Origin: Candidatus Kryptonium thompsonii
GTDB taxonomy: Bacteria > Bacteroidota > Ignavibacteria > Kryptoniales > Kryptoniaceae
Length of the DNA: 64,000 nucleotides
NCBI GenBank assembly: GCA_001442925.1
Contig: LDXX01000007.1
Span: 1 to 64,000, forward strand
Reading direction: 5' to 3'
The notes under the pieces were generated by a model. It ran no database searches. It was not told where the DNA came from and saw only the letters and a list, made by a program, of their open reading frames with translations. Shown in pieces: positions 18,485 to 27,064 of the stretch (position 1 is the stretch's first letter; each line of letters begins with the position of its first letter). Position numbers and translations under genes: made by a program.

Positions 18485-19480
18485 ATGAAACGAATCCTTC
18501 TTATTCACACCGGCGGAACTTTCGGTATGGCTTTGAAAGATGGGACGCTCGCTCCAAGTGCGTTTGTTCAGAAAATTCTTGAATTTGTTCCCGAGGTTAA
18601 ACGAATCGCTGAGATTGAATCTCACATAGTTGCGAATATTGATTCGTCAAACATTGGAATTGAGCACTGGATTAAAATTGCTGATGTGATCAGCGCAAAC
18701 TATGAACGATTTGATGGTTTTGTGATAACCCACGGGACTGACACGATGGTTTATACCGCCACTGCTCTTTCTTTTATGCTTGATGGCCTTTCAAAACCAG
18801 TTATTCTAACTGGTTCCCAGCGTCCGCTTTCCGAGATAAGAACAGATGCGAGAAATAATCTTATAAATGCTGTTGAACTTGCAACATTTTCAATTCCAGA
18901 GGTTGGTATTTTCTTCAACAATAAATTGTTCCGTGGGAATAGAACAAAGAAGTTGAACATTTGGGGGTTTGATGCGTTTGACTCGCCAAATTATCCACCG
19001 CTTGCGGAGGTTGGGGTTGGGATAGAGATTTACAAGGAAAATTTCTTGAAGCGTGAGGGAGGGAAATTAAATGTCTTAAAAAATTTCTCGGACAAGGTTT
19101 TTTGCGTGAAAATTTTTCCTTCTTTAAAAATTGATTATCTCATATCTTTGTTGAATTTAGATGTTCAAGGGTTTGTGCTTGAAGCGTTTGGTTCCGGCAA
19201 TCTCCCTAATATAGAGGGCAGGTCTTTGATTCCATTTATTAAATCTGCGGTTGAAATGGGTAGAGTCGTTGCAATTTCAACTCAAGCTGTTTATGGGAAA
19301 GTGGATCTTACGCTTTATCAGTGCGGAAAAGATGCGCTTGATGCAGGAGCATTAAGTTGCAAGGATATGACAACGGAAGCAGCGCTTGTAAAATTGATGT
19401 TTTTGTTTGGTAAATATGGGGATGATACTAAGAAAGTCGTTGAAGAATTTTATAAACCTATTGCTGGGGAAATAAGCTAA
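18485..19480 (+). CDS. ansA: type I L-asparaginase
   Basis: A 331-residue cytoplasmic amidohydrolase converting L-asparagine to aspartate and ammonia. Both catalytic threonine motifs are visible: HTGGTFGM at the N-terminus and VITHGTDTMVYTA near residue 80. The conserved VILTGSQRPLSEIRTDARNNL segment is also present. The start is the ATG at 18485, since MKRILLIHTGGT is the usual family N-terminus; the in-frame TTG at 18467 would add six odd residues. The lack of a signal peptide fits the cytoplasmic type I enzyme. Confidence 0.92.
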   Translation: MKRILLIHTGGTFGMALKDGTLAPSAFVQKILEFVPEVKRIAEIESHIVANIDSSNIGIEHWIKIADVISANYERFDGFVITHGTDTMVYTATALSFMLDGLSKPVILTGSQRPLSEIRTDARNNLINAVELATFSIPEVGIFFNNKLFRGNRTKKLNIWGFDAFDSPNYPPLAEVGVGIEIYKENFLKREGGKLNVLKNFSDKVFCVKIFPSLKIDYLISLLNLDVQGFVLEAFGSGNLPNIEGRSLIPFIKSAVEMGRVVAISTQAVYGKVDLTLYQCGKDALDAGALSCKDMTTEAALVKLMFLFGKYGDDTKKVVEEFYKPIAGEIS

Positions 19481-19621
19481 TAAGGGGTATAATTTAATAT
19501 CTTTCAATTGATCATTTTGATGTCCTAATTTCAACCTTTGGTTATTATGATTTTTTTTGCTAAATTTTAAAAAAATTTTATGTCTTCGCAGAAAAATTTA
19601 AAAATTCATAAGGAGTTTTTA

Positions 19622-21130
19622 ATGACCCAGCCCCTTAATATCCTTTTTCTTTCCAGTGAAGTTGTTCCTTTTGCGAAGACAGGTGGGCTTGCGGATGTAT
19701 CTTTTGCTCTTCCTCAAGCTATAAAGGAGCTCGGCCATGAAATAAGGGTCATGATGCCAAAGTATGGCTTTATAAGTGAGCGGAAATTTGGCATCCACGA
19801 GATAGTGCGTTTAAGGGAGATTGATATTCCAGTTGGAGATAAACTTCAAAGAGGAAGTGCCAAGGCATCTTTTATCGTTGGACAAAAGGTAAAGGTTCAA
19901 GTTTATTTCCTTGAAAATGAATTTTATTACAATCGTGATGGGCTTTATGTTGACTCTAAGACGAAAAAAGATTACTCAGATAATGACGAAAGGTTTATAT
20001 TTTTTTGCAAGGGAGTGCTTGAATCATTGAAAAAACTTGGATGGCGTCCTGATATAATTCACTGTAATGACTGGCAAACTGCACTTGTCCCTGTTTATCT
20101 TAAGACACTTTATAAGAATGAACCTTTTTTTAATGGAGTTAAAACGGTTCTAACGATACACAATATTGGTTATCAAGGCATTTTCGGGAAAGAATCATTT
20201 TATAAGTCAGGTCTTCCTGATGAGATTTTCCGTGAGATAGAGCATAATGGTAACTTTAACTTCCTTAAAGCTGGGATATTGTATTCTGATGTCATTACAA
20301 CTGTAAGTCCGACATATGCAAAGGAGATAATCTCTGATGATGAACTTGGGGCGGGGCTTTCAGCTACTCTTAAAAAGAGACGAAAAGATGTTTATGGAAT
20401 TTTAAATGGAGTTGATTATTCTGTCTGGAGTCCTGAAAATGATAAATATATTCCTGTTCCATATAGCATTCAGACGATAGAAACAAAGTATGAGAATAAA
20501 AAGGCGCTTTTGAAACATTTTGGGCTTGAATATAATGAAGAAATCCCAGTGGTTGCTCAAATTTCACGGCTCGCCGAACAAAAGGGGTTTGACCTTATTG
20601 CAGAAGTAATCGATGAAATGATGAAACTCGACATTCAATATATTGTTCTTGGCACAGGCGATCCAAAGTATGAGGAGATGCTTGAAAAAATAAAGAGAAA
20701 GTATCCGAAGAAAGTTGGAGTTCATATCGGGTTCAGCGAGGAGCTTGCGCACTTAATTGAAGCGGGCGCAGATATATTTCTTATGCCTTCAAGATATGAG
20801 CCGTGCGGTTTGAATCAAATGTATAGTTTGAGATATGGAACTGTTCCAGTTGTTAGGAAGACGGGTGGGCTTGCTGATACGGTTGAGGAATTTAATTCAA
20901 AGACTGGGCGAGGTACGGGATTTTTATTCGAGAAGTACTCGGGACAGGACCTGTTGAAAGCATTGAAGAAGGCATTGTCAACTTATAAAATTAGGAAGGT
21001 ATGGTTAAAATTGATGAAAAATGGAATGACAAAGGACTTTTCATGGACGACATCTGCGAAGAAATATGTTGAGCTTTATCAGAAATTGATGACACCACAA
21101 AAAAAGGCGCGAACTGTTAAAGCAAAATGA
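19622..21130 (+). CDS. glgA: glycogen/starch synthase, GT5 family
   Basis: A 502-residue glucosyltransferase that extends alpha-1,4-glucan from ADP-glucose (or UDP-glucose). The N-terminal AKTGGLADVSFALP carries the nucleotide-sugar-binding KTGGL motif. The C-terminal GT-B half has PSRYEPCGLNQMYSLRYGTVP and a second KTGGLADTV. The start is the ATG at 19622, which has AAGGAG six bases upstream; the upstream in-frame ATG at 19580 lacks such a site. It overlaps the next gene by four bases (ATGA), so the two are coupled. Confidence 0.95.
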   Translation: MTQPLNILFLSSEVVPFAKTGGLADVSFALPQAIKELGHEIRVMMPKYGFISERKFGIHEIVRLREIDIPVGDKLQRGSAKASFIVGQKVKVQVYFLENEFYYNRDGLYVDSKTKKDYSDNDERFIFFCKGVLESLKKLGWRPDIIHCNDWQTALVPVYLKTLYKNEPFFNGVKTVLTIHNIGYQGIFGKESFYKSGLPDEIFREIEHNGNFNFLKAGILYSDVITTVSPTYAKEIISDDELGAGLSATLKKRRKDVYGILNGVDYSVWSPENDKYIPVPYSIQTIETKYENKKALLKHFGLEYNEEIPVVAQISRLAEQKGFDLIAEVIDEMMKLDIQYIVLGTGDPKYEEMLEKIKRKYPKKVGVHIGFSEELAHLIEAGADIFLMPSRYEPCGLNQMYSLRYGTVPVVRKTGGLADTVEEFNSKTGRGTGFLFEKYSGQDLLKALKKALSTYKIRKVWLKLMKNGMTKDFSWTTSAKKYVELYQKLMTPQKKARTVKAK

Positions 21131-21726
21131 ATCAACGCCACGCAGCTATATTTCTTGACAGGGATGGAACGATCAATGAGGATGTAAATTTTTTATCTTC
21201 CCCCGAACAGATTGTCTTGATAGAAAATTCGGCTGAAGCTATAAAGGAGGCAAATGAGCTTGGCTTAAAGGTCATCGTCTTTACGAATCAAAGTGGCATC
21301 GCTCGAGGTTACTTTACAGAGGAGGATTTGCATAGAATTCACAAACGGCTTGATGAATTACTCGCTGAGAAGGGCGCAAAGGTGGATGCTTACTATTATT
21401 GTCCGCATCATCCCACAGAAGGAAATGGGGAATACAAAGTTGAGTGTGAATGTAGAAAGCCCAAGGACGGTATGCTTCGGCGTGCTTCAAGAGAACAAAA
21501 TATTGACTTGAAAAAATCGTTCGTTATCGGAGATAGATGTGTTGATATTCAAGCGGGCAAAACAGCTGGGGCGACAACTATACTTGTTTTAACTGGTTAT
21601 GGCAAAGAGGAATATGAGAAGTGTAAAAGTGAAAATCTTGAGCCCGATTTTGTCGCTGAAAATTTGGAAGAAGCAATTGAAATTGTCAAGAAAATATTTA
21701 ATTCAAAAAAATTAATTGATGTGTGA
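21127..21726 (+). CDS. GmhB-type HAD-IIIA phosphatase
   Basis: A 199-residue HAD phosphatase of the D-glycero-D-manno-heptose 1,7-bisphosphate / histidinol-phosphate phosphatase group. The nucleophile motif is FLDRDGTINED, motif II is VFTNQSGIARGYF, and the C-terminal motif is FVIGDRCVDIQAGKTAG. The zinc loop is present (CPHHP followed by CECRKP). The likely role is heptose supply for lipopolysaccharide or a related core sugar. It overlaps glgA by four bases and touches the next gene by one base. Confidence 0.9.
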   Translation: MNQRHAAIFLDRDGTINEDVNFLSSPEQIVLIENSAEAIKEANELGLKVIVFTNQSGIARGYFTEEDLHRIHKRLDELLAEKGAKVDAYYYCPHHPTEGNGEYKVECECRKPKDGMLRRASREQNIDLKKSFVIGDRCVDIQAGKTAGATTILVLTGYGKEEYEKCKSENLEPDFVAENLEEAIEIVKKIFNSKKLIDV

Positions 21727-22847
21727 TGAGAAATAGGATTGTGGGGAGTAAAGTAAAACGAAGTTTGAGCAATATACTTGGTATCTTTGTGCTTTCGGTC
21801 TTCCTTATAGGATGCTCCAAGGAACCAAACGATGTTGGTTTTGGACTTTTGCCAGATAATGAACTCTTCAATGTAAAGGTGTACGAAGATTCTGTGGAAA
21901 TTTACGCTGAAAACATTCAAAACTTTATTTCAAATTCATCATCAAATATTTTGTTAATTGGAAATTATGATGGTATCTCGTGTGATATTTTAATTCGCTT
22001 TGATATTCCTGACACGTTGAGGGATATAAAAATTGAGTGGGCTCAAGTGAGGTTGTTTAAATCTGGGTTTGTAATGGGAGATAGCACTTTGCCCGTTCAT
22101 TTCACTGCTCATAAAGTTCTTTCAAACTATTATGATACGCTGTATGATTCACGAATTATTGGGGAATTTGAAAGCGTTCCTGATTCTGTTAATTATTTTA
22201 AAATTGATACGGGAGTTGTTAGAGAATGGCTGAATGGAAAAAATTATGGGCTTTATCTAAAATCACAAAGCAATGGTGTAATATGGGGATTTAATTCGTT
22301 AGATGCACCACTTTTTACACCTGCACTTGAAATTGCGGTTCCTAAAGAAGGTGGTGGAGTTGACACAATTAGGTTTGTTTATGGGAGTGATGGCTATATT
22401 GCGAAGTTAAACGAAAGAATAGATACAAATTATATTGTGCTTCAAGCTGGTGTTGGTTTGCGGAGCATTTTGAGATTTAATGTGTCAAAGCTTCCGAAAA
22501 ACATCATCATAAATCGTGCGGAGGTTTCACTTTATTTAAAGGATAAAAGAAAATATGGTGAAAGGGGAGATTCATTAATCGCCAGCTTTATTACTGATAT
22601 CAACCTTGTGAGGAGCTCAACCGGTGGATTTGAGGGAGATTATCTTGGTTTGAAAAATCCGGTTGACACGCTTGAATATGTGATTCCAATTACAACTCCA
22701 GTTCAACGGTGGGTAAATGGGGAACCAAATAATGGAATCTTGCTGAGGTGCCTTTCGGAGGTGGATAACTTCGATCGCTTCACTTTTTATTATGTTGAGA
22801 GAAAACCAAAGTTAAAAATTTATTACACAACAAAACCAGAGATTTAG
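21726..22847 (+). CDS. DUF4270/DNRLRE-like lipoprotein
   Basis: A 373-residue lipoprotein. The signal peptide ends in the lipobox LIGC near residue 31, followed by SKEPNDVGFGLLPDN. The body has paired beta-rich halves ending in segments such as VQRWVNGEPNNGILLR and KPKLKIYYT, the pattern of DNRLRE/CBM96 domains and of the DUF4270 lipoproteins often found after glgA in Bacteroidota. The start is the ATG at 21726, overlapping the gmhB-like stop by one base. The function is unknown. Its place between glgA and an outer-membrane barrel suggests an envelope role. Confidence 0.75.
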   Translation: MRNRIVGSKVKRSLSNILGIFVLSVFLIGCSKEPNDVGFGLLPDNELFNVKVYEDSVEIYAENIQNFISNSSSNILLIGNYDGISCDILIRFDIPDTLRDIKIEWAQVRLFKSGFVMGDSTLPVHFTAHKVLSNYYDTLYDSRIIGEFESVPDSVNYFKIDTGVVREWLNGKNYGLYLKSQSNGVIWGFNSLDAPLFTPALEIAVPKEGGGVDTIRFVYGSDGYIAKLNERIDTNYIVLQAGVGLRSILRFNVSKLPKNIIINRAEVSLYLKDKRKYGERGDSLIASFITDINLVRSSTGGFEGDYLGLKNPVDTLEYVIPITTPVQRWVNGEPNNGILLRCLSEVDNFDRFTFYYVERKPKLKIYYTTKPEI

Positions 22848-22852
22848 CGAGA

Positions 22853-24070
22853 ATGAAATTCAAGATTTTCATTTTCTCAATTTTCCTTTGTTCAATTTCT
22901 ATTGCAGGAGGTTCGATTTATTCAAGGTTTGGACTTGGGACTTTGCGTTTTTCAACGGTTGATAAAACAGCAGGTCTCGGTGGGCTTGGGATCGCTCTCT
23001 TTGACCCAATTTATATAAATCGATATAATCCTGCCTTGTGGAGCGAGCTTGCAAGGGTAAGAATTTCGGGTGGTTATCTCTACGAAGGAACAGCGATGCA
23101 GGATAAAGTTAAAAATACTTTTTTAACGAGCGGAAATTTTGATGGTGTTTTGTTTGCAATCCCGTTATGGAAAAGGCACGGGTTAACATTTGCGACTGGA
23201 GTGATGCCCTTTAGTACGGTAAATTATAGCATTAAAAAGGATTCGGTTTTGGAGAACAGATATTTTTCGCAGAGTTATAAAGGTGAGGGTGGGATTTCAA
23301 GTTTTATTTTGGGATTTTCATTTCGACCCTTCAACAAGTTAAGCTTTGGGGTTAGGGGTGAGTATTATTTTGGAACGATAGTTAATTTATGGGAGGCTGA
23401 TTTTGGAAGCTCTGAGTTTTTCTTTTCGAGCATAAGGCGTGAAAGAAATTATGGAGGATTTGGTTTCACCCTTGGGCTTGCATATGGGCTTGGCATCGGG
23501 AAGAATTCTTTGACAGTAGGATTTGTTTTCTCTTCTCCTGTTAATTTGAAGGGATTGACAACGGTTGAGTATTCAGTTCCTGTTGTGGGTAGCTCAACTG
23601 TTTCAGAGGTTAACGAACTAACTTCTCAATTACCATATAGAGCTGGATTCGGATTCAGTTATTTTATCGGTGATAGGGTTCAATTCTCAAGTGATGTCTA
23701 TTATCAAAATTGGGAAAAGTTTCGCATTAATGGTGAACATCCGAAGGAGATAACGAATGCAGTAAGAGTTGGTGCTGGGCTTGAAATTTTGCCGTCTAGG
23801 GAAGTAATTGCGGGATTTTTTGAAAAGACATCATACAGATTTGGAATTTTTTATAACAAAACATATTTTAAAATAAATGAGAAACAAGTTAATGAGCTGT
23901 TTTTCGCTGTTGGATTTGGTTTCCCTGTGAGTTTTGATACGAGAGTGAATTTATCAATTGAATATGGTTTCAGAGGTGATCTTGATATAGTGAGAGATAG
24001 AATTTTAAGAATATCAATTGGTGTTAACACAGGAGAAATTTGGTTTGTAAAACAAAAACTTGAGGATTAA
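22853..24070 (+). CDS. outer-membrane barrel protein, FadL/OmpP1-like
   Basis: A 405-residue exported protein with a signal peptide (about 1-19, ending SIAGGS). The mature N-terminus SIYSRFGLGTLRFS is a common opening in Bacteroidota outer-membrane barrels. About fourteen amphipathic strands rich in Gly and aromatics follow, for example FGFTLGLAYGLGIG and VNLSIEYGFRGD. It may be a FadL-type channel for hydrophobic compounds, but no substrate can be inferred. It lies five bases after the lipoprotein gene and four before the TPR gene, so the three are probably cotranscribed. Confidence 0.75.
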   Translation: MKFKIFIFSIFLCSISIAGGSIYSRFGLGTLRFSTVDKTAGLGGLGIALFDPIYINRYNPALWSELARVRISGGYLYEGTAMQDKVKNTFLTSGNFDGVLFAIPLWKRHGLTFATGVMPFSTVNYSIKKDSVLENRYFSQSYKGEGGISSFILGFSFRPFNKLSFGVRGEYYFGTIVNLWEADFGSSEFFFSSIRRERNYGGFGFTLGLAYGLGIGKNSLTVGFVFSSPVNLKGLTTVEYSVPVVGSSTVSEVNELTSQLPYRAGFGFSYFIGDRVQFSSDVYYQNWEKFRINGEHPKEITNAVRVGAGLEILPSREVIAGFFEKTSYRFGIFYNKTYFKINEKQVNELFFAVGFGFPVSFDTRVNLSIEYGFRGDLDIVRDRILRISIGVNTGEIWFVKQKLED

Positions 24071-24074
24071 CAAA

Positions 24075-25358
24075 ATGAAAAGGTCGGTTTTAACATTTTT
24101 AACGCTTTTTTTTATTTCAGGTATAGTTTATGCACAGGGGACTCAACAAGATTCGATCGAGGTTTTAAAGAATTGGTCTTTGTTCTTTGAGTATTTTAAA
24201 ACTGGGGATTATGTTAGTGCAGTTCCGTATGGATGGAAAGTTATGGAGATGCAACCAACGAGGTTTAAAACGCTTTATAAAGCGATGGAAAAAATTTATT
24301 TGAAGTTTTACGAGGAGGCGCCAGAGGAAAAGAGGCGTGGGTATGCAGATACTCTTTTAATAATTTATGATAATGCAATAAAGTATCATCCTGAAAATGC
24401 GTCGGAATATTATTTGCGGAAGGCTTATGTTCTTGAAAACTACTACACAGGTAGGGACAGCGAGGCAATAGTGGCATATGAAAAAGGAATTGAGCTTGAT
24501 TTCGAACATACTGAATTTTATTACATTGATCGCCTTGGGGTTCTTTACATAAAACATATGGAGGAAAATCCTGATTTCAGGGAGAAAGCGATCGACCTTT
24601 ATCGTAAAGTTCTTGATAAAGATCCACAAAATGTGACTGCAAATGACAGACTGAGAATGCTTGTGAAGGATATAACCGAGTTGATTGAACTTAACAAGAA
24701 GCGACTTGAGACAGATCCTGAAAACACAGAACTTATATGGACAATTGCAAATCTTTATATCCGTGCTGAAGACTTCAAAAATTCAATCCCGTATCTTGAA
24801 AAGTTGACGAAAAAGTTTCCCGACAATGAGATCTATTGGAACCGCCTTGGTTATAGTTATCAAAGGATTGGGGAATACAGAAAAGCAATTGATGCTTATA
24901 ATCGTTCGTTAAAGATAAATCCAGATGCAAAAGAAATAATTTTAAATATCGCTGTTTGTTATCGTGAGCTTGAGAATTTTGAGCAGGCAAGGGTTTGGGC
25001 AAGAAGGGCAATGGCAAAGGATAAAAATTGGGGAAGGCCATATATTGAAATAGCTCAAATTTATGAGGCAGCAGTTGCGAAGTGCGTTAAGACAACGAAA
25101 GGAGGCGACTGGACAAAGATTGAGTTTGTAGATAAGCTTGTTTATCAACTTGCGGTTGAATATTATGAACTTGCGAAAAGAATTGATCCAAGTGTCGCAA
25201 ATGAGGCAAATCAGCGCATAAAGAATCTTGAGACACTTGTTCCAACGCAGGAAGATTATTTCTTCAACAAGAGAAAGATAAAAGATGGTAAAATTCCGAT
25301 AACGGGTGGATGCTATGATTGGATAGGCGAGAGCATAACTGTGCCGTATAAGATATAA
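24075..25358 (+). CDS. exported TPR-repeat protein
   Basis: A 427-residue protein with a signal peptide (about 1-20, ending VYAQGTQ). Tetratricopeptide repeats occupy roughly residues 95-320; the clearest are NTELIWTIANLYIRAEDFKN, NEIYWNRLGYSYQRIGEYRK and AKEIILNIAVCYRELENFEQ. TPR arrays bind peptides or assemble complexes. The start is the ATG at 24075 with GAGGA upstream; an in-frame TTG at 24060 lies inside the previous gene. It is the last gene of the glgA operon, and a strong terminator follows it. Confidence 0.85.
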   Translation: MKRSVLTFLTLFFISGIVYAQGTQQDSIEVLKNWSLFFEYFKTGDYVSAVPYGWKVMEMQPTRFKTLYKAMEKIYLKFYEEAPEEKRRGYADTLLIIYDNAIKYHPENASEYYLRKAYVLENYYTGRDSEAIVAYEKGIELDFEHTEFYYIDRLGVLYIKHMEENPDFREKAIDLYRKVLDKDPQNVTANDRLRMLVKDITELIELNKKRLETDPENTELIWTIANLYIRAEDFKNSIPYLEKLTKKFPDNEIYWNRLGYSYQRIGEYRKAIDAYNRSLKINPDAKEIILNIAVCYRELENFEQARVWARRAMAKDKNWGRPYIEIAQIYEAAVAKCVKTTKGGDWTKIEFVDKLVYQLAVEYYELAKRIDPSVANEANQRIKNLETLVPTQEDYFFNKRKIKDGKIPITGGCYDWIGESITVPYKI

Positions 25359-25391
25359 TTTCTGTGTTAAATATGATAGTTTAGTTGTAGT

Positions 25392-25420
25392 CGCAGGCGT
25401 TTGCCTGCGTTTTTATTTTT
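25392..25420 (+). terminator. rho-independent terminator of the glgA operon
   Basis: A 7-bp GC-rich stem CGCAGGC / GCCTGCG with loop GTTT is followed directly by TTTTTATTTTTT. It lies 33 bases after the TPR gene and before rpiB. Confidence 0.9.
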
Positions 25421-25442
25421 TAAAATTAAAAATTTCGGGTTT

Positions 25443-25883
25443 ATGAAAATATCAGTAGCAAGCGACCATGCTGGATTTGAGTATAAAGAAAGACTTAAAG
25501 AATTGTTAAAATCCCTCGGACATGAAGTTGTTGACTTTGGCTGTTTTTCTCCTGATTCGAGCGATTATCCTGATTTTGCTTATCCAGCTGCGAAGGCGGT
25601 TGGAAATGGAGAATGTGAAAGGGGGATATTTATATGTGGGACTGGGGTTGGTGTTTCCATAGTTGCAAATAAAGTTAAAGGGGTAAGAGCTGCAAATTGC
25701 TGTTCTGTTGAAGAGGCAAAACTTTCAAGACAGCATAATAATGCAAATGTCTTAACATTTGGGGCGAGACTTATATCGTGGGAGCTTGCTAAGGAGATAG
25801 TTAAAGTTTGGCTTGAAACGGAATTTGAAGGTGGTAGGCACGAGAGGAGAGTTGAAAAAATTCATAAGTTGACGGGGCTTTAA
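25443..25883 (+). CDS. rpiB: ribose-5-phosphate isomerase B
   Basis: A 146-residue RpiB/LacAB isomerase that interconverts ribose 5-phosphate and ribulose 5-phosphate. The start is the ATG at 25443 (MKISVASDHAGFEYKE); the open frame extends upstream into the terminator, which cannot be coding. Conserved are SDHAGFEYKE, the catalytic-cysteine segment FICGTGVGVSIVANK and NVLTFGARLI. The length is normal. It is transcribed alone. Confidence 0.95.
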   Translation: MKISVASDHAGFEYKERLKELLKSLGHEVVDFGCFSPDSSDYPDFAYPAAKAVGNGECERGIFICGTGVGVSIVANKVKGVRAANCCSVEEAKLSRQHNNANVLTFGARLISWELAKEIVKVWLETEFEGGRHERRVEKIHKLTGL

Positions 25884-26016
25884 TTAGATTTAACATTTTT
25901 GAAATTCCTTTCTATTTTGAACCGAAGTTATATTTGTTTCAGCTAAGATTTTTTGGGAAATTTGATATTTGGTGTGGGTTTTGATAAATTATTTAAAAAA
26001 TTTAATGAGGTTTGAC

Positions 26017-27057
26017 ATGGTTAAAGCAGTTGCTTTGCTTATTGGGCTTTCAATTTTTTTATTTGCTTGCACAGGGGGTGAAAAACTTCCTTCGCTAAAA
26101 GAATATTTTAAGTCCGATGAAACTGGGATAAAAACAGGTGGTGTTAAGTTAATCCCTGTACAAACTCCAAAGGGAACTTTTAAGGTATGGACCAAGAGGT
26201 TTGGCAATAACCCAAGGATAAAAGTTTTGCTTTTACACGGTGGGCCTGGTTCAACCCATGAATATTGGGAATGTGCCGAGAGTTTCTTACCGCAAGAGGG
26301 GATAGAGTTCATTTATTATGATCAGCTTGGCTCATGGTATTCCGATCAACCCGATGATAGTTCGCTTTGGGTGACGGAAAGATTTGTTGAAGAAGTTGAA
26401 CAAGTTAGGAAGGCACTTGGACTCAATAAAGATAATTTTTATCTACTTGGTCATTCTTGGGGTGGTATTCTTGCAATGGAGTATGCTTTGAAGTATCAGG
26501 ATAATCTCAAAGCGTTGATAATTTCAAATATGATGTCAAGCTGTCCTGAATATGATAGGTACGCTGATGAAGTTTTGTCAAAAGATATTCCGCCCGATGT
26601 TTTGAAACAAATTCGTGAGTTTGAGGCAAAAGGTGATTATAAAAATCCAAAGTATATGGAACTTCTTCTAAAGCATTACTATGTTAAGCATATTTTGAGA
26701 ACACCTGTTGAAGAATGGCCTGATCCTGTTGTTAGAGCGTTCAATCACACAAACGAGAAAATTTATGTTTTAATGCAGGGACCAAGTGAATTTGGGATTT
26801 CGGGGCGACTTGAAAAGTGGGATAGATCAAAAGATTTGAACAAGATAAAAGTTCCAACGCTTGTCATCGGCGCAAGATATGATACGATGGATCCAGAGCA
26901 TATGAAGTGGATGGCTACTCAAGTTCAAAATGGAAGTTATCTCTTTTGTCCAAATGGAAGCCATATGTGTATGTATGATGATCAAGAAACTTACTTTAAG
27001 GGTTTGATAAAATTTATAAAAGAAGTTGATGCTGGGAAGAAGAAAGTTGAATTTTAA
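26017..27057 (+). CDS. lipoprotein proline iminopeptidase-family hydrolase (S33)
   Basis: A 346-residue alpha/beta hydrolase. The start is the ATG at 26017 with GAGG six bases upstream. A lipoprotein signal ends FLFAC near residue 18, so the enzyme is probably tethered in the periplasm or outer membrane. It has the oxyanion motif HGGPGSTHEYW, YYDQLGSWYSDQP, the nucleophile elbow GHSWGG, an acid in GARYDTMDPEHM and the catalytic His in PNGSHMCMYDD. These are hallmarks of proline iminopeptidases, which release N-terminal proline, but the family also holds other amidases. It overlaps nothing, and the amidase gene starts seven bases later. Confidence 0.9.
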   Translation: MVKAVALLIGLSIFLFACTGGEKLPSLKEYFKSDETGIKTGGVKLIPVQTPKGTFKVWTKRFGNNPRIKVLLLHGGPGSTHEYWECAESFLPQEGIEFIYYDQLGSWYSDQPDDSSLWVTERFVEEVEQVRKALGLNKDNFYLLGHSWGGILAMEYALKYQDNLKALIISNMMSSCPEYDRYADEVLSKDIPPDVLKQIREFEAKGDYKNPKYMELLLKHYYVKHILRTPVEEWPDPVVRAFNHTNEKIYVLMQGPSEFGISGRLEKWDRSKDLNKIKVPTLVIGARYDTMDPEHMKWMATQVQNGSYLFCPNGSHMCMYDDQETYFKGLIKFIKEVDAGKKKVEF

Positions 27058-27064
27058 GGTGTCC

